A stretch of DNA of 17,896 nucleotides from assembly GCA_035512195.1 (NCBI GenBank), contig DATKEK010000124.1, positions 1 through 17,896 on the forward strand, read 5' to 3'. Positions 1-7,203 of the stretch are shown one piece after another (within the stretch, counting starts at the first letter, position 1; every line of letters begins with the position of its first letter). Under the pieces are notes generated by a model, which was not told where the DNA came from, did not search any database, and was given only the letters and a program-made list of their open reading frames with translations. The DNA comes from DATKEK01 sp035512195 (GTDB taxonomy: Bacteria; Pseudomonadota; Gammaproteobacteria; Burkholderiales; Eutrophovitaceae). A program made the position numbers and the translations under genes.

Positions 1-321
1 ATGCACAGCCGAGTGGATCACGTAGCCCGCCTTGGTCACCGGGAACGACGAGTCGCCGACCTTGTTGCCTTCGATGTCTATCTTCACCAGGTTCGAGGCG
101 CGAATCTCCTCGTACTGCAGGCCGAAGGCGTTGATCAGCAGATGCTCGGTGCCGGGAATGCGCGCCGTGATGTGGTTGTACACCTGTGAGGTCCAGCCGT
201 AGTGGTGCACGAGGCGGTAGCAGGCCGCCAGTTCCACCCGTGTGCGCCATTCCTCCGCGCTGTAGCCCCCTCGCACTTCGCTGAAATCGACTTCCTGCAG
301 GGATTTTTCAGTGACGATCAT
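1..321 (-). CDS. Class II aldolase/adducin family protein (partial, N-terminal 107 residues)
   Basis: The reading frame starts at an ATG on the minus strand (319-321) and runs off the left edge still open, so only the first 107 residues are seen; family members are usually about 250 residues. The start is supported by a GGGAGG motif about 7 nt upstream. Family signs are an N-terminal helical stretch with YRLVHHYGW, then YNHITARIPG (about residues 48-57), LLINAFGLQYEE (61-72) and the run into IHSAVH at the window edge. In this family a zinc-binding HxH normally follows that point, and it would lie outside the window. Members are metal-dependent aldolases or epimerases acting on sugar phosphates or hydroxy acids, or non-enzymatic adducin-like proteins; the substrate cannot be told here. 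It is divergent from the TPR gene at 554. The family call is firm and the substrate is unknown. Confidence 0.88.
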   Translation of the reverse strand, partial: MIVTEKSLQEVDFSEVRGGYSAEEWRTRVELAACYRLVHHYGWTSQVYNHITARIPGTEHLLINAFGLQYEEIRASNLVKIDIEGNKVGDSSFPVTKAGYVIHSAVH

Positions 322-447
322 GCTGCCCTCCCGATCGGTTGGCTTCATACGATGCGCCGATTGTATCGCACAGCATATCGACCCATCCGGGCGGCACCCG
401 TCCGCAGCCGGCGGGCGCAGGCGTGGGTCGGGATATTGACTTGGCAT

Positions 448-462
448 ACTGCGAAGCGCAGT
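448..462. promoter_or_regulatory. Perfect hyphenated palindrome near a weak promoter candidate
   Basis: ACTGCG-AAG-CGCAGT is a perfect 6+3+6 inverted repeat in the divergent gap between the aldolase and TPR genes. A TTGACT -35-like hexamer lies just upstream at 436-441. The best -10 at 17 bp spacing is poor, so the promoter reading is weak. The palindrome would sit between the -35 and -10, a usual place for a repressor operator. This is inference from position only. Confidence 0.25.
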
Positions 463-504
463 CTGATCGCGCGAGTTCTGACTGACGGGATTTCTGCCGT
501 CGCC

Positions 505-534
505 CCGGCATCCCGCGTCCCGGCGGGATCCCGG
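505..534 (+). promoter_or_regulatory. GC-rich stem-loop just ahead of the TPR gene ribosome binding site
   Basis: ATCCCGC and GCGGGAT (510-516 and 523-529) form a perfect 7-bp stem with a 6-nt loop. It is extended by CCGG arms (505-508 and 531-534) across one C-C mismatch. The stem ends 6 nt before the GGAGGAG ribosome binding site at 541-547. It could be a 5' UTR structure that affects translation or RNA stability, or a remnant of a dispersed palindromic repeat; it has no T-tract. The hairpin is seen directly and the role is inferred. Confidence 0.4.
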
Positions 535-553
535 AACCGTGGAGGAGACATAC

Positions 554-2203
554 ATGAAGTTCGCCAAGTTGTTTGTTTTGTTGCTGTTTTACGGGTTTGT
601 CGGCGCCGATGCCTGGGCGCACGACGAGGAAGAGAACGGGGCGCGACAAGGCACGCCGCCCGAAAAGCTCGGCAAGGTCGAGTTTCCCGTGTCCTGCAAC
701 GCCGCCGCGCAGACCGAGTTCAACCGCGCGATGGCGCTGTTCCATTCGTTCTGGTTCGATCCGGCGAAGAAATCGTTTGCGAGAGTGCTGGAACACGATC
801 GTGACTGCGCCATGGCACACTGGGGCATTGCCTTCATGTCGATGGGCAACCCCTTTGCCTGGCCGGCCAATCCGAACGCGATGAAGATTGCCGCAGCCGC
901 GCTGGCGGATGCGCAACGGGCGGGTGCGCGTACCCCGCGCGAACGCGATTACATCGCCGCGCTCGGAGAACTGTTCAAGGACTGGGAGACAGTCGATCAC
1001 CGCACGCGCGCGGTCGCCTTCGAGAAGGCGATGGAGCGGGTTGCGCAACGTCATGCGGACGACGTCGAGGCGCGGATCCTGCACGCGCTGGTACTGAGTG
1101 CGACCGCGCTGCCGACAGACAAGACTTTTGCCAATCAACTGAAGGCGGCAGGAATTCTCGAGCCGCTGATGACGAGGTATCCGGATCACCCCGGAGTCGC
1201 GCATTACCTGATCCACGCCTACGACTATGCCGAGCTCGCGCAGAAGGGGCTGCCGGCAGCGCGTGTCTATGCCAGCATCGCGCCCTCCGTGCCGCACGCG
1301 CTGCACATGCCGTCGCATATTTTTTCGCGGGTCGGCTTGTGGCAGGAGCTGATTGAAGGCAACCGCGCTTCCTACCAGGCGGCCAAGGCCGAGCTGAAGG
1401 AGACTACGCTGGGCATCGGCGCATACGATGCGCTGCACGCGATGGACTATATGGTATTCGGGCATCTGCAGCAGGCGCAGGACAAGGCCGCCAGGCGGTT
1501 ATTCGACGAGACGGTGGCGATCACCAAAGTCAACGTCGAGAACTTCGTCGCCGCCTATGCATTTGCTTCCATTCCATCGCGGTTTGCGCTGGAGCGCGGG
1601 GAGTGGGCGCAGGCTGCGGCACTGCGGCTGACACCCGCGGATCTCGCATGGGGCAAGTTTCCGCAGGCGGAGGCGATTTTGGTCTACGCGCGCGCTCTCG
1701 GCGCCGCACGCACCGGCGATGTCGCGGCCGCCCGGCGTGACGTGGAGCGCCTGCAGGCGCTCAGGGATCAGATGGCGGCGGCGAAGATCGGCTACTGGGC
1801 GGGGCAGACCGAATTCCAGATCAAGGCTGCAGAAGCCTGGATTGCTTATGCCGAAAACCGCGGCGACGACGCGCTGCGATTGATGCGTACTGCGTCCGAA
1901 TTGGAGGAGGCGAGCGACAAGCATCCGGTTACGCCCGGAAGCATCGTGCCTTCGCGCGAACTGCTCGGCGAGATGTTGATGTCGATGGGGCGGCCGGCGC
2001 AGGCGCTTGCCGAGTTCGAGCGCTCGCTCAAACGCGATCCGAACCGTTACCGCGGACTCTACGGCGCCGCGCGCGCGGCCGAACTGTCGGGCAACGCCAG
2101 GGCGGCGCGCGACTACTACGCGAAGCTGGCGGTGCTCACCGCCGATCGGGACAGCGAACGTCCCGAACTCTCCCACGCCAAGGCGTTCCGCGCCGGACGC
2201 TGA
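554..2203 (+). CDS. Secreted tetratricopeptide-repeat protein
   Basis: This is a 549-residue protein of unknown specific function. ATG 554 is chosen because GGAGGAG (541-547) precedes it by the normal distance; an in-frame GTG at 539 would overlap that site. Residues 1-22 are a signal peptide (hydrophobic core LFVLLLFYGFVG, likely cleavage after ADAWA), so the mature protein is periplasmic or exported. The mature part is helical and alanine-rich with degenerate TPR units. One is FNRAMALFHSFWFDPAKKSF followed by CAMAHWGIAF near the N-terminus, and a clear C-terminal unit contains PAQALAEFERSLKRDPNRY. The conserved HMPSHIFSRVGLW segment in the middle is typical of a widespread family of large exported TPR proteins. 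TPRs mediate protein contacts, but no catalytic motif is visible. It appears monocistronic, with a strong stem-loop after the stop. Confidence 0.85.
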   Translation: MKFAKLFVLLLFYGFVGADAWAHDEEENGARQGTPPEKLGKVEFPVSCNAAAQTEFNRAMALFHSFWFDPAKKSFARVLEHDRDCAMAHWGIAFMSMGNPFAWPANPNAMKIAAAALADAQRAGARTPRERDYIAALGELFKDWETVDHRTRAVAFEKAMERVAQRHADDVEARILHALVLSATALPTDKTFANQLKAAGILEPLMTRYPDHPGVAHYLIHAYDYAELAQKGLPAARVYASIAPSVPHALHMPSHIFSRVGLWQELIEGNRASYQAAKAELKETTLGIGAYDALHAMDYMVFGHLQQAQDKAARRLFDETVAITKVNVENFVAAYAFASIPSRFALERGEWAQAAALRLTPADLAWGKFPQAEAILVYARALGAARTGDVAAARRDVERLQALRDQMAAAKIGYWAGQTEFQIKAAEAWIAYAENRGDDALRLMRTASELEEASDKHPVTPGSIVPSRELLGEMLMSMGRPAQALAEFERSLKRDPNRYRGLYGAARAAELSGNARAARDYYAKLAVLTADRDSERPELSHAKAFRAGR

Positions 2204-2217
2204 CCGCAGCTACGAAA

Positions 2218-2244
2218 CTGCCGTCGCGCGCTGCGCGGCGGCAG
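2218..2244 (+). terminator. Strong stem-loop after the TPR gene, possible terminator
   Basis: CTGCCGTCGCGC and GCGCGGCGGCAG form a 12-bp stem (one G-T wobble) around a 3-nt loop, 14 nt after the TPR stop codon. The sequence that follows, GCTCTTCCTCCTT, is pyrimidine-rich but not a clean T-tract. It fits a weak intrinsic terminator or a 3' stabilising hairpin. Confidence 0.45.
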
Positions 2245-2266
2245 GCTCTTCCTCCTTCCCGGGGCC

Positions 2267-2290
2267 CGCGGCATGCTTCGCGGTATGCTT
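2267..2290. repeat. Two tandem copies of a 12-bp unit
   Basis: CGCGGCATGCTT is followed directly by CGCGGTATGCTT, a tandem duplication with one mismatch, about 50 bp upstream of the amidohydrolase start. The second copy contains TATGCT, which resembles a -10 element, but no -35 is visible at the right distance. The function is unknown. Confidence 0.5.
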
Positions 2291-2339
2291 CGTCCATGGG
2301 CGCCGACGCCGACGCGCATCTGCTCCGAGGAGGTACCCA

Positions 2340-3182
2340 ATGCCGCATGCTCGCGCGGGCTTGCTCGCACTGCTCTGTCTGTCCCTGCCCATGCACGCGG
2401 GCGACCGCATGCCGCTGTTCGACGCGCACATCCACTACAGCGTCGGCGCTACCGAGGCGTATCCGCCCGGTACGGTCATGGACATTCTCGACGCGGCCGG
2501 TGTTGGCCGCGCCATTCTTTCGAGTACGCCGAACGACGGCACCGTCACGCTGCATGGCCTGCATCCGCAGCGCTTCGTGCCCTTCGTGCGGCCGTATCAC
2601 AGGACGCGCGACCTTGCGAGCTGGAGCGCGGAGCGGCAGAACTGGTATCGCGATCCTGAGACATTGCGCGTCATCGAAAGAGAACTCGAGCGCGGCATCT
2701 ACCGTGGGATCGGGGAGTTCCATGTCGACGGTCATGAGGTCGACACGCCGGTGATGCGCGGCATCGTCGATCTCGCGGTGAAGCGCGGGCTGTGGATGAT
2801 GGCACATTCGGATGCCGACGCGATCGAGAAGCTGTTCGCGTTCAACCCCGACGCGAGGATCCTGTGGGCGCATACCGGCATGGGCGAGCCGGAAGACGTG
2901 GTCGCGCGCCTGTTCGAGACTTACCCGGCGCTATATGGCGAATTGTCGTATCGCGCCGGCATCGTCGATGGCGGCGGACTGTCGCCCGCCTGGCGCGCGC
3001 TGTTCATGCGCTTTCCGGATCGCTTCGTCTACGGCTCCGATACCTGGACACCTTCGCGCTGGCCGCAGGTGCGCGGCCTCACCGATTTCGCCCGGCGATG
3101 GCTCGCCGATCTGCCGCCGGAGGTCGCGGAGAAGATCGCGTTTCGCAACGGCGAACGCCTGTTCGGCGCATCCGCGAAATGA
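2340..3182 (+). CDS. Exported metal-dependent amidohydrolase (TIM-barrel, amidohydrolase_2-like)
   Basis: This 280-residue protein starts at ATG 2340, after GAGGAGG at 2327-2333 with 6-nt spacing; the frame is open further upstream but without a comparable site. Residues 1-20 form a signal-like hydrophobic segment (GLLALLCLSLPMHA). The metal-site pattern of the superfamily is present: DAHIH (H30, H32), then GEFH (E126, H128), H156 in MMAHSD, H178 in WAHTG, and D234 in YGSDTW. Members hydrolyse or decarboxylate small carboxylated or cyclic substrates. The gene overlaps the next one by ATGA, so the two are probably translationally coupled. A shorter cytosolic form from ATG 2409 (MPLFDAHIH) is possible but has a poor ribosome binding site. 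The fold is firm and the substrate is unknown. Confidence 0.85.
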   Translation: MPHARAGLLALLCLSLPMHAGDRMPLFDAHIHYSVGATEAYPPGTVMDILDAAGVGRAILSSTPNDGTVTLHGLHPQRFVPFVRPYHRTRDLASWSAERQNWYRDPETLRVIERELERGIYRGIGEFHVDGHEVDTPVMRGIVDLAVKRGLWMMAHSDADAIEKLFAFNPDARILWAHTGMGEPEDVVARLFETYPALYGELSYRAGIVDGGGLSPAWRALFMRFPDRFVYGSDTWTPSRWPQVRGLTDFARRWLADLPPEVAEKIAFRNGERLFGASAK

Positions 3183-4030
3183 ACGCGGTGCCCGAAGCAG
3201 CCGCCGTGCAGGCCGGACAGGACGCGCGCACCCTGCGGGTGGCGATCGCCGGGCTTGGCGCGATCGGACGCACGCTCGCGCGCAGACTCGACGACGGCCT
3301 GCCCGGGCTGTCGCTCGCCGCCGTCGCCGTTCGCGATGCGGCGACTGCCGAGCCGTTCGTCGCCGCGCTCGTGCGGCGGCCGCACGTGGTGCCGATCGGC
3401 GAACTGGTGCGGCACGCGGACATCGTCGTCGAGTGCGCGCCCGCGCAGTTGCTGCCGCGCATCGCGGAACCGGTGTTAAAGGCAGGCAAGCGGCTGGTCG
3501 TGCTGTCGGTCAGCGCGCTGTTGTCAAACCCGCAGCTCGAAGAACTGGCGAGGAAGACCGGCGGGCAGATCCTGGTGCCGACCGGCGCGCTGATCGGGCT
3601 GGATGCGGTGCTGGCAGCGGCGGAGGGCACCATCCGCTCGGTGCGCATGGTCACGCGCAAGCCGCTGCGCGGGCTGGCCGGCGCACCGTTCCTGGTCGAG
3701 CGCGGCATCGACATCGAGAACCTGCGCGAGCCGCTCAAGGTGTTTTCCGGCAGCGCGCGCGACGCGGCCGCGGGCTTTCCCGCAAACCTGAACGTCGCGG
3801 TCGCGCTGTCGCTGGCGGGGATCGGGCCGGACCGCACGCTGCTCGAAGTGTGGGCCGACCCGACCGTCACGCGCAACACGCATCGCATCGAAGTGGACGC
3901 CGATGCCGCCAGTTTCAACATGACGATCGAGAACGTGCCCTCCGAGAACCCGCGCACCGGCCGCATCACCGCGCTGAGCGTGATCGCGCTGCTGCGCAAG
4001 CTGACCGCGCCGCTGAGCGTCGGCACCTGA
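3179..4030 (+). CDS. Aspartate dehydrogenase-like NAD(P)-dependent oxidoreductase
   Basis: This 283-residue protein starts at the ATG of an ATGA overlap with the amidohydrolase stop. An N-terminal Rossmann domain shows GLGAIG (residues 25-30). The catalytic-domain signatures are PTGALIGLDA (about 135-144), FPANLNVAVALSLAGIGPD (200-218) and NTHRIEVDA with H235, followed by FNMTIENVPSENPRTGRIT. These match the L-aspartate dehydrogenase (NadX) family, in which a conserved C-terminal histidine acts in catalysis. Known members interconvert L-aspartate and iminoaspartate or oxaloacetate with ammonia. Here the gene sits between a hydrolase and a solute-binding protein rather than with nadA/nadC, so a catabolic role, perhaps on a related amino acid, is more likely than NAD synthesis. 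The family is firm and the substrate is inferred. Residues 1-18 are a variable extension. Confidence 0.85.
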   Translation: MNAVPEAAAVQAGQDARTLRVAIAGLGAIGRTLARRLDDGLPGLSLAAVAVRDAATAEPFVAALVRRPHVVPIGELVRHADIVVECAPAQLLPRIAEPVLKAGKRLVVLSVSALLSNPQLEELARKTGGQILVPTGALIGLDAVLAAAEGTIRSVRMVTRKPLRGLAGAPFLVERGIDIENLREPLKVFSGSARDAAAGFPANLNVAVALSLAGIGPDRTLLEVWADPTVTRNTHRIEVDADAASFNMTIENVPSENPRTGRITALSVIALLRKLTAPLSVGT

Positions 4031-4043
4031 AGGCGTGCGGCGC

Positions 4044-5006
4044 ATGCGCGTTGCGATCGCGTTTCTCGCCGCACTTGCATGCGCAGTGCCCGCCGCTGCG
4101 GCGGAGCCCTGGCCGTCCCGCGCGGTGCGCATCGTGGTGCCGTTTCCGCCGGGCGGCATCACCGACGTGCTCGCCAGACAGGTCGCCGAAGCGTTGCGGC
4201 CGCGGCTCGGCGTGCCGGTGGTGATCGACAACCGGCCGGGCGCGAGCGGCACCATCGGTGCGGCCTACGTGGCGCGTTCCGCGGCGGACGGCTACACGGT
4301 GCTGTTCGGCGCGCGCAGCACGTTTTCGGCGGCGCCTGCAATCTACGAGCGGCTGCCCTACGATCCGGCGCGGGATTTCACTGCGGTGGCGCGCGTGGCG
4401 AGTGTGCCCAGCGTGGTGGTCGTGCATCCGTCGGTTGGAATCGGTTCCATCGAGGCGTTGCGGCAGACGGCGCTGCGCGAGCCGGGCAGGCTGACCTTCG
4501 GCTCCGCCGGGCCGGGTACCTCGCAACACATCGGCGGCGAGCTGTTCAATCTGCTCGCCGGCACGCGGATGACGCATGTGCCCTACCGCGGCGGCGCGCC
4601 GGCGATGAACGACCTGGTCGGCGGCCACATCGACCTGATGTTCGAGCCGGTACCGACCGCGCTGGCGCACATCCGCTCGGGCGCGCTGGTCGCGCTGGCG
4701 ACCACCACACCCGTGCGTGCGCGGGCCCTGCCCGACCTGCCGACCATTGTCGAGACCGGGCTGCCCGGTTATGACCTGACCTGGTGGTTCGGACTCGCCG
4801 CGCCGGCGAAGCTGCCTGCGCACGTGCTCGACAAGCTTGCGGCCGCGCTGCGCTCTGCAATGCAGTCACCGGACATGCGCGATGCGCTGGTCGGCATGGG
4901 CGCCGATCCGATGGATGACTCGCCGGCTGAATTCGCCCGCGCCATCCGCGCGGACATTGAGGAGTGGGGCGCGCTGGTGCGGCGCACTGGCGCGCGCGCA
5001 GACTAG
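4044..5006 (+). CDS. Bug/TctC-family tripartite tricarboxylate transporter substrate-binding protein
   Basis: This is a 320-residue periplasmic binding protein. ATG 4044 is preferred: GAAGG at 4029-4033 lies about 10 nt upstream, whereas GTG 4035 would sit on top of it. The signal peptide is residues 1-20 (FLAALACAVPAAAA), followed by the family hallmark PWPSRAVRIVVPFPPGG and then IDNRPGASGTIG. Later signatures are HVPYRGGAPAMNDLVGGHID, the DLPTIVETGLPGYD loop and a C-terminal helix. Bug proteins bind carboxylates, aromatic acids, amino acids or amides. They often lack dedicated TctA/TctB membrane genes nearby, and none is seen here. It is the third gene of the operon, 13 nt after the AspDH-like stop, and converges on the aminotransferase with a 13-nt gap. 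The ligand probably matches the substrate of the upstream enzymes (inference). Confidence 0.93.
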   Translation: MRVAIAFLAALACAVPAAAAEPWPSRAVRIVVPFPPGGITDVLARQVAEALRPRLGVPVVIDNRPGASGTIGAAYVARSAADGYTVLFGARSTFSAAPAIYERLPYDPARDFTAVARVASVPSVVVVHPSVGIGSIEALRQTALREPGRLTFGSAGPGTSQHIGGELFNLLAGTRMTHVPYRGGAPAMNDLVGGHIDLMFEPVPTALAHIRSGALVALATTTPVRARALPDLPTIVETGLPGYDLTWWFGLAAPAKLPAHVLDKLAAALRSAMQSPDMRDALVGMGADPMDDSPAEFARAIRADIEEWGALVRRTGARAD

Positions 5007-5019
5007 CCTTGCGCGCCGG

Positions 5020-6321
5020 TTACCGCGACTGTTTCAGCGCGGCAAATGCCTCGTCAACGATGTCGAGCGTGCGATCCACGTCGGCGTCGGTGTGCGCGAT
5101 CGAGATGTAGAACTTCTCGTTCGGATTCACCAGCAGGCCGCGTTTCATCAGCTCGATCGCCCAGCGCCAGCCGAGATCCTTGTCCGCGGTGGTGAGATCC
5201 ATCCAGGTGCGCAAAGGCCTGCGGTCGGTGAAACGGATGCCCCACACCGCGTCTTCGCCCGGTGCCTGCACCGCGAAGCCATGGCGCTCGCCGGATTCGA
5301 CCATGCCCGGGCGCAGCCGCGCGCCGGTGCGTGCCAGTTTTTCATAGGTACCGGGCTGCGACAGCACGTCGAGCGCCGCGAGGCCAGCGGCGGCGCACAC
5401 CGGGTTGCCGTTCAGCGTATTGGTCGCCCACACGACTTCCGCCTTCGGCCGGCTGCGCGCATCGAGCACCGACATGATTTCGCCGTTGCCGACGATCGCC
5501 GCCATCGGGAAGCCGCCGCTGATCGCCTTGCCGTAGCAGGCGAGATCCGGCACCACGCCGTAGCGCTCCTGCGCGCCGCCCCAGGCGATGCGGAAGCCGG
5601 TGACGATCTCGTCGAAGATCAGCACGATGCCGTGCTTCTTCGTGACATCGCGGATCGCCTCGAGGAATCCGGGTTTCGGCAGCAGCACGCGCTGCAGCGG
5701 CTCGACCATCACCGCGGCAAGCTCCTTCGCGTGGCGTTCGATCATCTCCACCGCGCGCGCGGTCTCGTTGAACGGGGTGATCAGTACGGTGTCGCCGGTT
5801 TCCTTCGGCACGCCGACCGAATCGGGTGCCGCGCGCGGATAGTCCGAGGCTTGTGCCGGTACCGTGCCCCAAAGGCCGTAGTCGTGCATGCCGTGCCAGG
5901 CGCCTTCGAACTTCATCACCTTGTTGCGCTTGGTGCAGGCGCGCGCTATACGCAACGCATAGAACGTCGCCTCGGTTCCGGAGCCGGTGTAATGCACGAC
6001 CTCGCCGCAGGGGATCGCCTCGACCAGTCTTTTGCCGAGTGCGATCTCGGGCTCGTTCAGGAAGAAGAAGGTAGTGCCCTTCGGCAGCTGCGCCTGCACT
6101 GCTTCGGTGATCGCGGGGTGTGCGTGGCCAAGCAGCGCCGGCCCGGAACTCAGGTGATAGTCGAGGTACTCCCGCCCGGCGACGTCCCATACCCGGCTGC
6201 CTTCGCCGCGCGCGACCACCAGATTCAGGTCCGGAGGCAACACGAAAAGCCCGGTGCCGCCGCCGGCGAGATATTTCCCGGCCTGCGCGAGGAGTTCGGT
6301 CTGGCGATGCGTTTTTGTCAT
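5020..6321 (-). CDS. Class III PLP-dependent aminotransferase, glutamate-1-semialdehyde aminomutase-like
   Basis: This is a full-length 433-residue fold-type I PLP enzyme. Visible features are SGTEAT (114-119, phosphate-binding loop), EGAWHGMHD (139-147, stacking region), FDEIVTGFR (236-244, D237 contacting the pyridine nitrogen) and YGKAISGGFPMA (263-274) with the Schiff-base lysine K265. TNTLNGNPV follows and supplies the second phosphate contact. Spacing follows HemL-type glutamate-1-semialdehyde aminomutase, but many catabolic omega- and beta-aminotransferases share it. The neighbours (SDR upstream, Bug and AspDH-like genes convergent) argue against a housekeeping haem role. It lies 103 nt after the SDR gene on the same strand, so the two are probably cotranscribed. 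The ATG at 6319-6321 has only a weak upstream ribosome binding site. The enzyme class is firm; aminotransferase versus aminomutase is open. Confidence 0.9.
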   Translation of the reverse strand: MTKTHRQTELLAQAGKYLAGGGTGLFVLPPDLNLVVARGEGSRVWDVAGREYLDYHLSSGPALLGHAHPAITEAVQAQLPKGTTFFFLNEPEIALGKRLVEAIPCGEVVHYTGSGTEATFYALRIARACTKRNKVMKFEGAWHGMHDYGLWGTVPAQASDYPRAAPDSVGVPKETGDTVLITPFNETARAVEMIERHAKELAAVMVEPLQRVLLPKPGFLEAIRDVTKKHGIVLIFDEIVTGFRIAWGGAQERYGVVPDLACYGKAISGGFPMAAIVGNGEIMSVLDARSRPKAEVVWATNTLNGNPVCAAAGLAALDVLSQPGTYEKLARTGARLRPGMVESGERHGFAVQAPGEDAVWGIRFTDRRPLRTWMDLTTADKDLGWRWAIELMKRGLLVNPNEKFYISIAHTDADVDRTLDIVDEAFAALKQSR

Positions 6322-6400
6322 TTGTCGGTCCGCGTATGGAGTTTGGAAAAAAGCTTCTGCGCCAGCGCGCGATTCTGCCTTGCGCCGAGGCGATCCGCCA

Positions 6401-6422
6401 CCGGCAAGCCTGCGATTGCCGG
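6401..6422 (-). terminator. Stem-loop directly after the SDR stop codon
   Basis: CCGGCAA and TTGCCGG form a perfect 7-bp stem with an 8-nt loop, beginning 2 nt after the SDR stop on the minus strand. There is no T-tract. The aminotransferase gene follows on the same strand, so this is more likely an intercistronic or mRNA-end structure than a full terminator. Confidence 0.35.
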
Positions 6423-6424
6423 AT

Positions 6425-7195
6425 TCAGAATTTACCGAGATGCAGTCCGCCGTCCACCAGTATGGTCTCGCCGGTGACCAGTGCCGCGCCCTCCAGCAGC
6501 CACAACGCCACCTCCGCCACGTCGTCTGGCTTCGCAGCCCTGCCGAGCGGTACGGTCTTCTCGTAGTTGGTTTTGAACTTCGCGTACGCCTCCGGGCTGA
6601 AACGGTCGGCGTGCCAGCGCGTCTCGATCAGCGCGGGGCACACCGCGTTCACGCGAATCTGCGGCGCCAGCGCGCGGGCGAGCGACAGGGTCATCGCATT
6701 CAGCGCGCCTTTCGAGGCGATGTACGCGGTGGACGAACCGAAGCCGCGCACGCCGGAGATCGAGGAGATGTTGACGATCGCGCCGCCGCCCTGTTCCTGC
6801 ATTGCCGGCACGCAGGCGCGGATCATCTGGTAGGGCCCGATCACGTTCACCGCATAGATGCGCTGAAAATCCTCGGCCTCGAGCGCGTCGAGATCGACTG
6901 CCGGGGCAAATTTGGTAATACCGGCATTGTTGATCAGCGCGTCGATCCGGCCCCAGTTGTCCAGCGCGGCCCGCGCAAGCGCCCGGCAGTCGGCGTTGCT
7001 GGAGACATCGCCTTGCGCTGCGATCGCCTCGCCACCTGCGGCCATGCATTGCGCGACCACTTCCCGGGCCTCGGCTTCACTGCGGCTGTAGTTCACCAGC
7101 ACGCGGCAGCCTTTCTTCGCCAGCTGCAGGGCACAGGCGGCGCCGGTACCGGTACCGGCGCCGGTGACGATGCAAACCGCTCCTTTCAGTTTCAT
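6425..7195 (-). CDS. Short-chain dehydrogenase/reductase (classical SDR, FabG-like)
   Basis: This is a 256-residue classical SDR. Cofactor loop TGAGTGTG (11-18) fits TGxxxGxG, and NYSRSE (35-40) with R38 suggests NADP(H). GDV is at 62-64 and NNAG at 89-92. The catalytic set is N117, S145, Y158 and K162 (AYIASK). The C-terminal part reads RVNAVCPALIETRW, then TGETILVDGGLHL. ATG at 7193-7195 is chosen over the longer open frame because AAGGGA lies about 7 nt upstream and homology begins there. It reduces or oxidises a small carbonyl or alcohol; the substrate is unknown. It is probably cotranscribed with the downstream aminotransferase and is divergent from the secreted protein at 7332. The stretch coding the Gly-rich loop contains a perfect 26-nt palindrome. 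Confidence 0.92.
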   Translation of the reverse strand: MKLKGAVCIVTGAGTGTGAACALQLAKKGCRVLVNYSRSEAEAREVVAQCMAAGGEAIAAQGDVSSNADCRALARAALDNWGRIDALINNAGITKFAPAVDLDALEAEDFQRIYAVNVIGPYQMIRACVPAMQEQGGGAIVNISSISGVRGFGSSTAYIASKGALNAMTLSLARALAPQIRVNAVCPALIETRWHADRFSPEAYAKFKTNYEKTVPLGRAAKPDDVAEVALWLLEGAALVTGETILVDGGLHLGKF

Positions 7196-7203
7196 GACCA
7201 ATC

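Noticed and set aside
1..189. Plus-strand open frame at the left edge
   Set aside because: The minus strand codes the class II aldolase here with a good ribosome binding site; the plus frame has no motifs.
308..1465. Minus-strand open frame of 385 codons opposite the TPR gene
   Set aside because: Antisense shadow; the plus strand has the ribosome binding site, signal peptide and TPR motifs.
5020..6321. Naming this gene hemL
   Set aside because: Residue layout fits HemL, but the SDR/Bug/AspDH neighbourhood points to catabolism and many class III transaminases share these motifs.
4837..6477. Plus-strand open frame of 546 codons across the aminotransferase
   Set aside because: Antisense to a PLP enzyme with all catalytic motifs; the translation has no protein-like features and overlaps the Bug gene in another frame.
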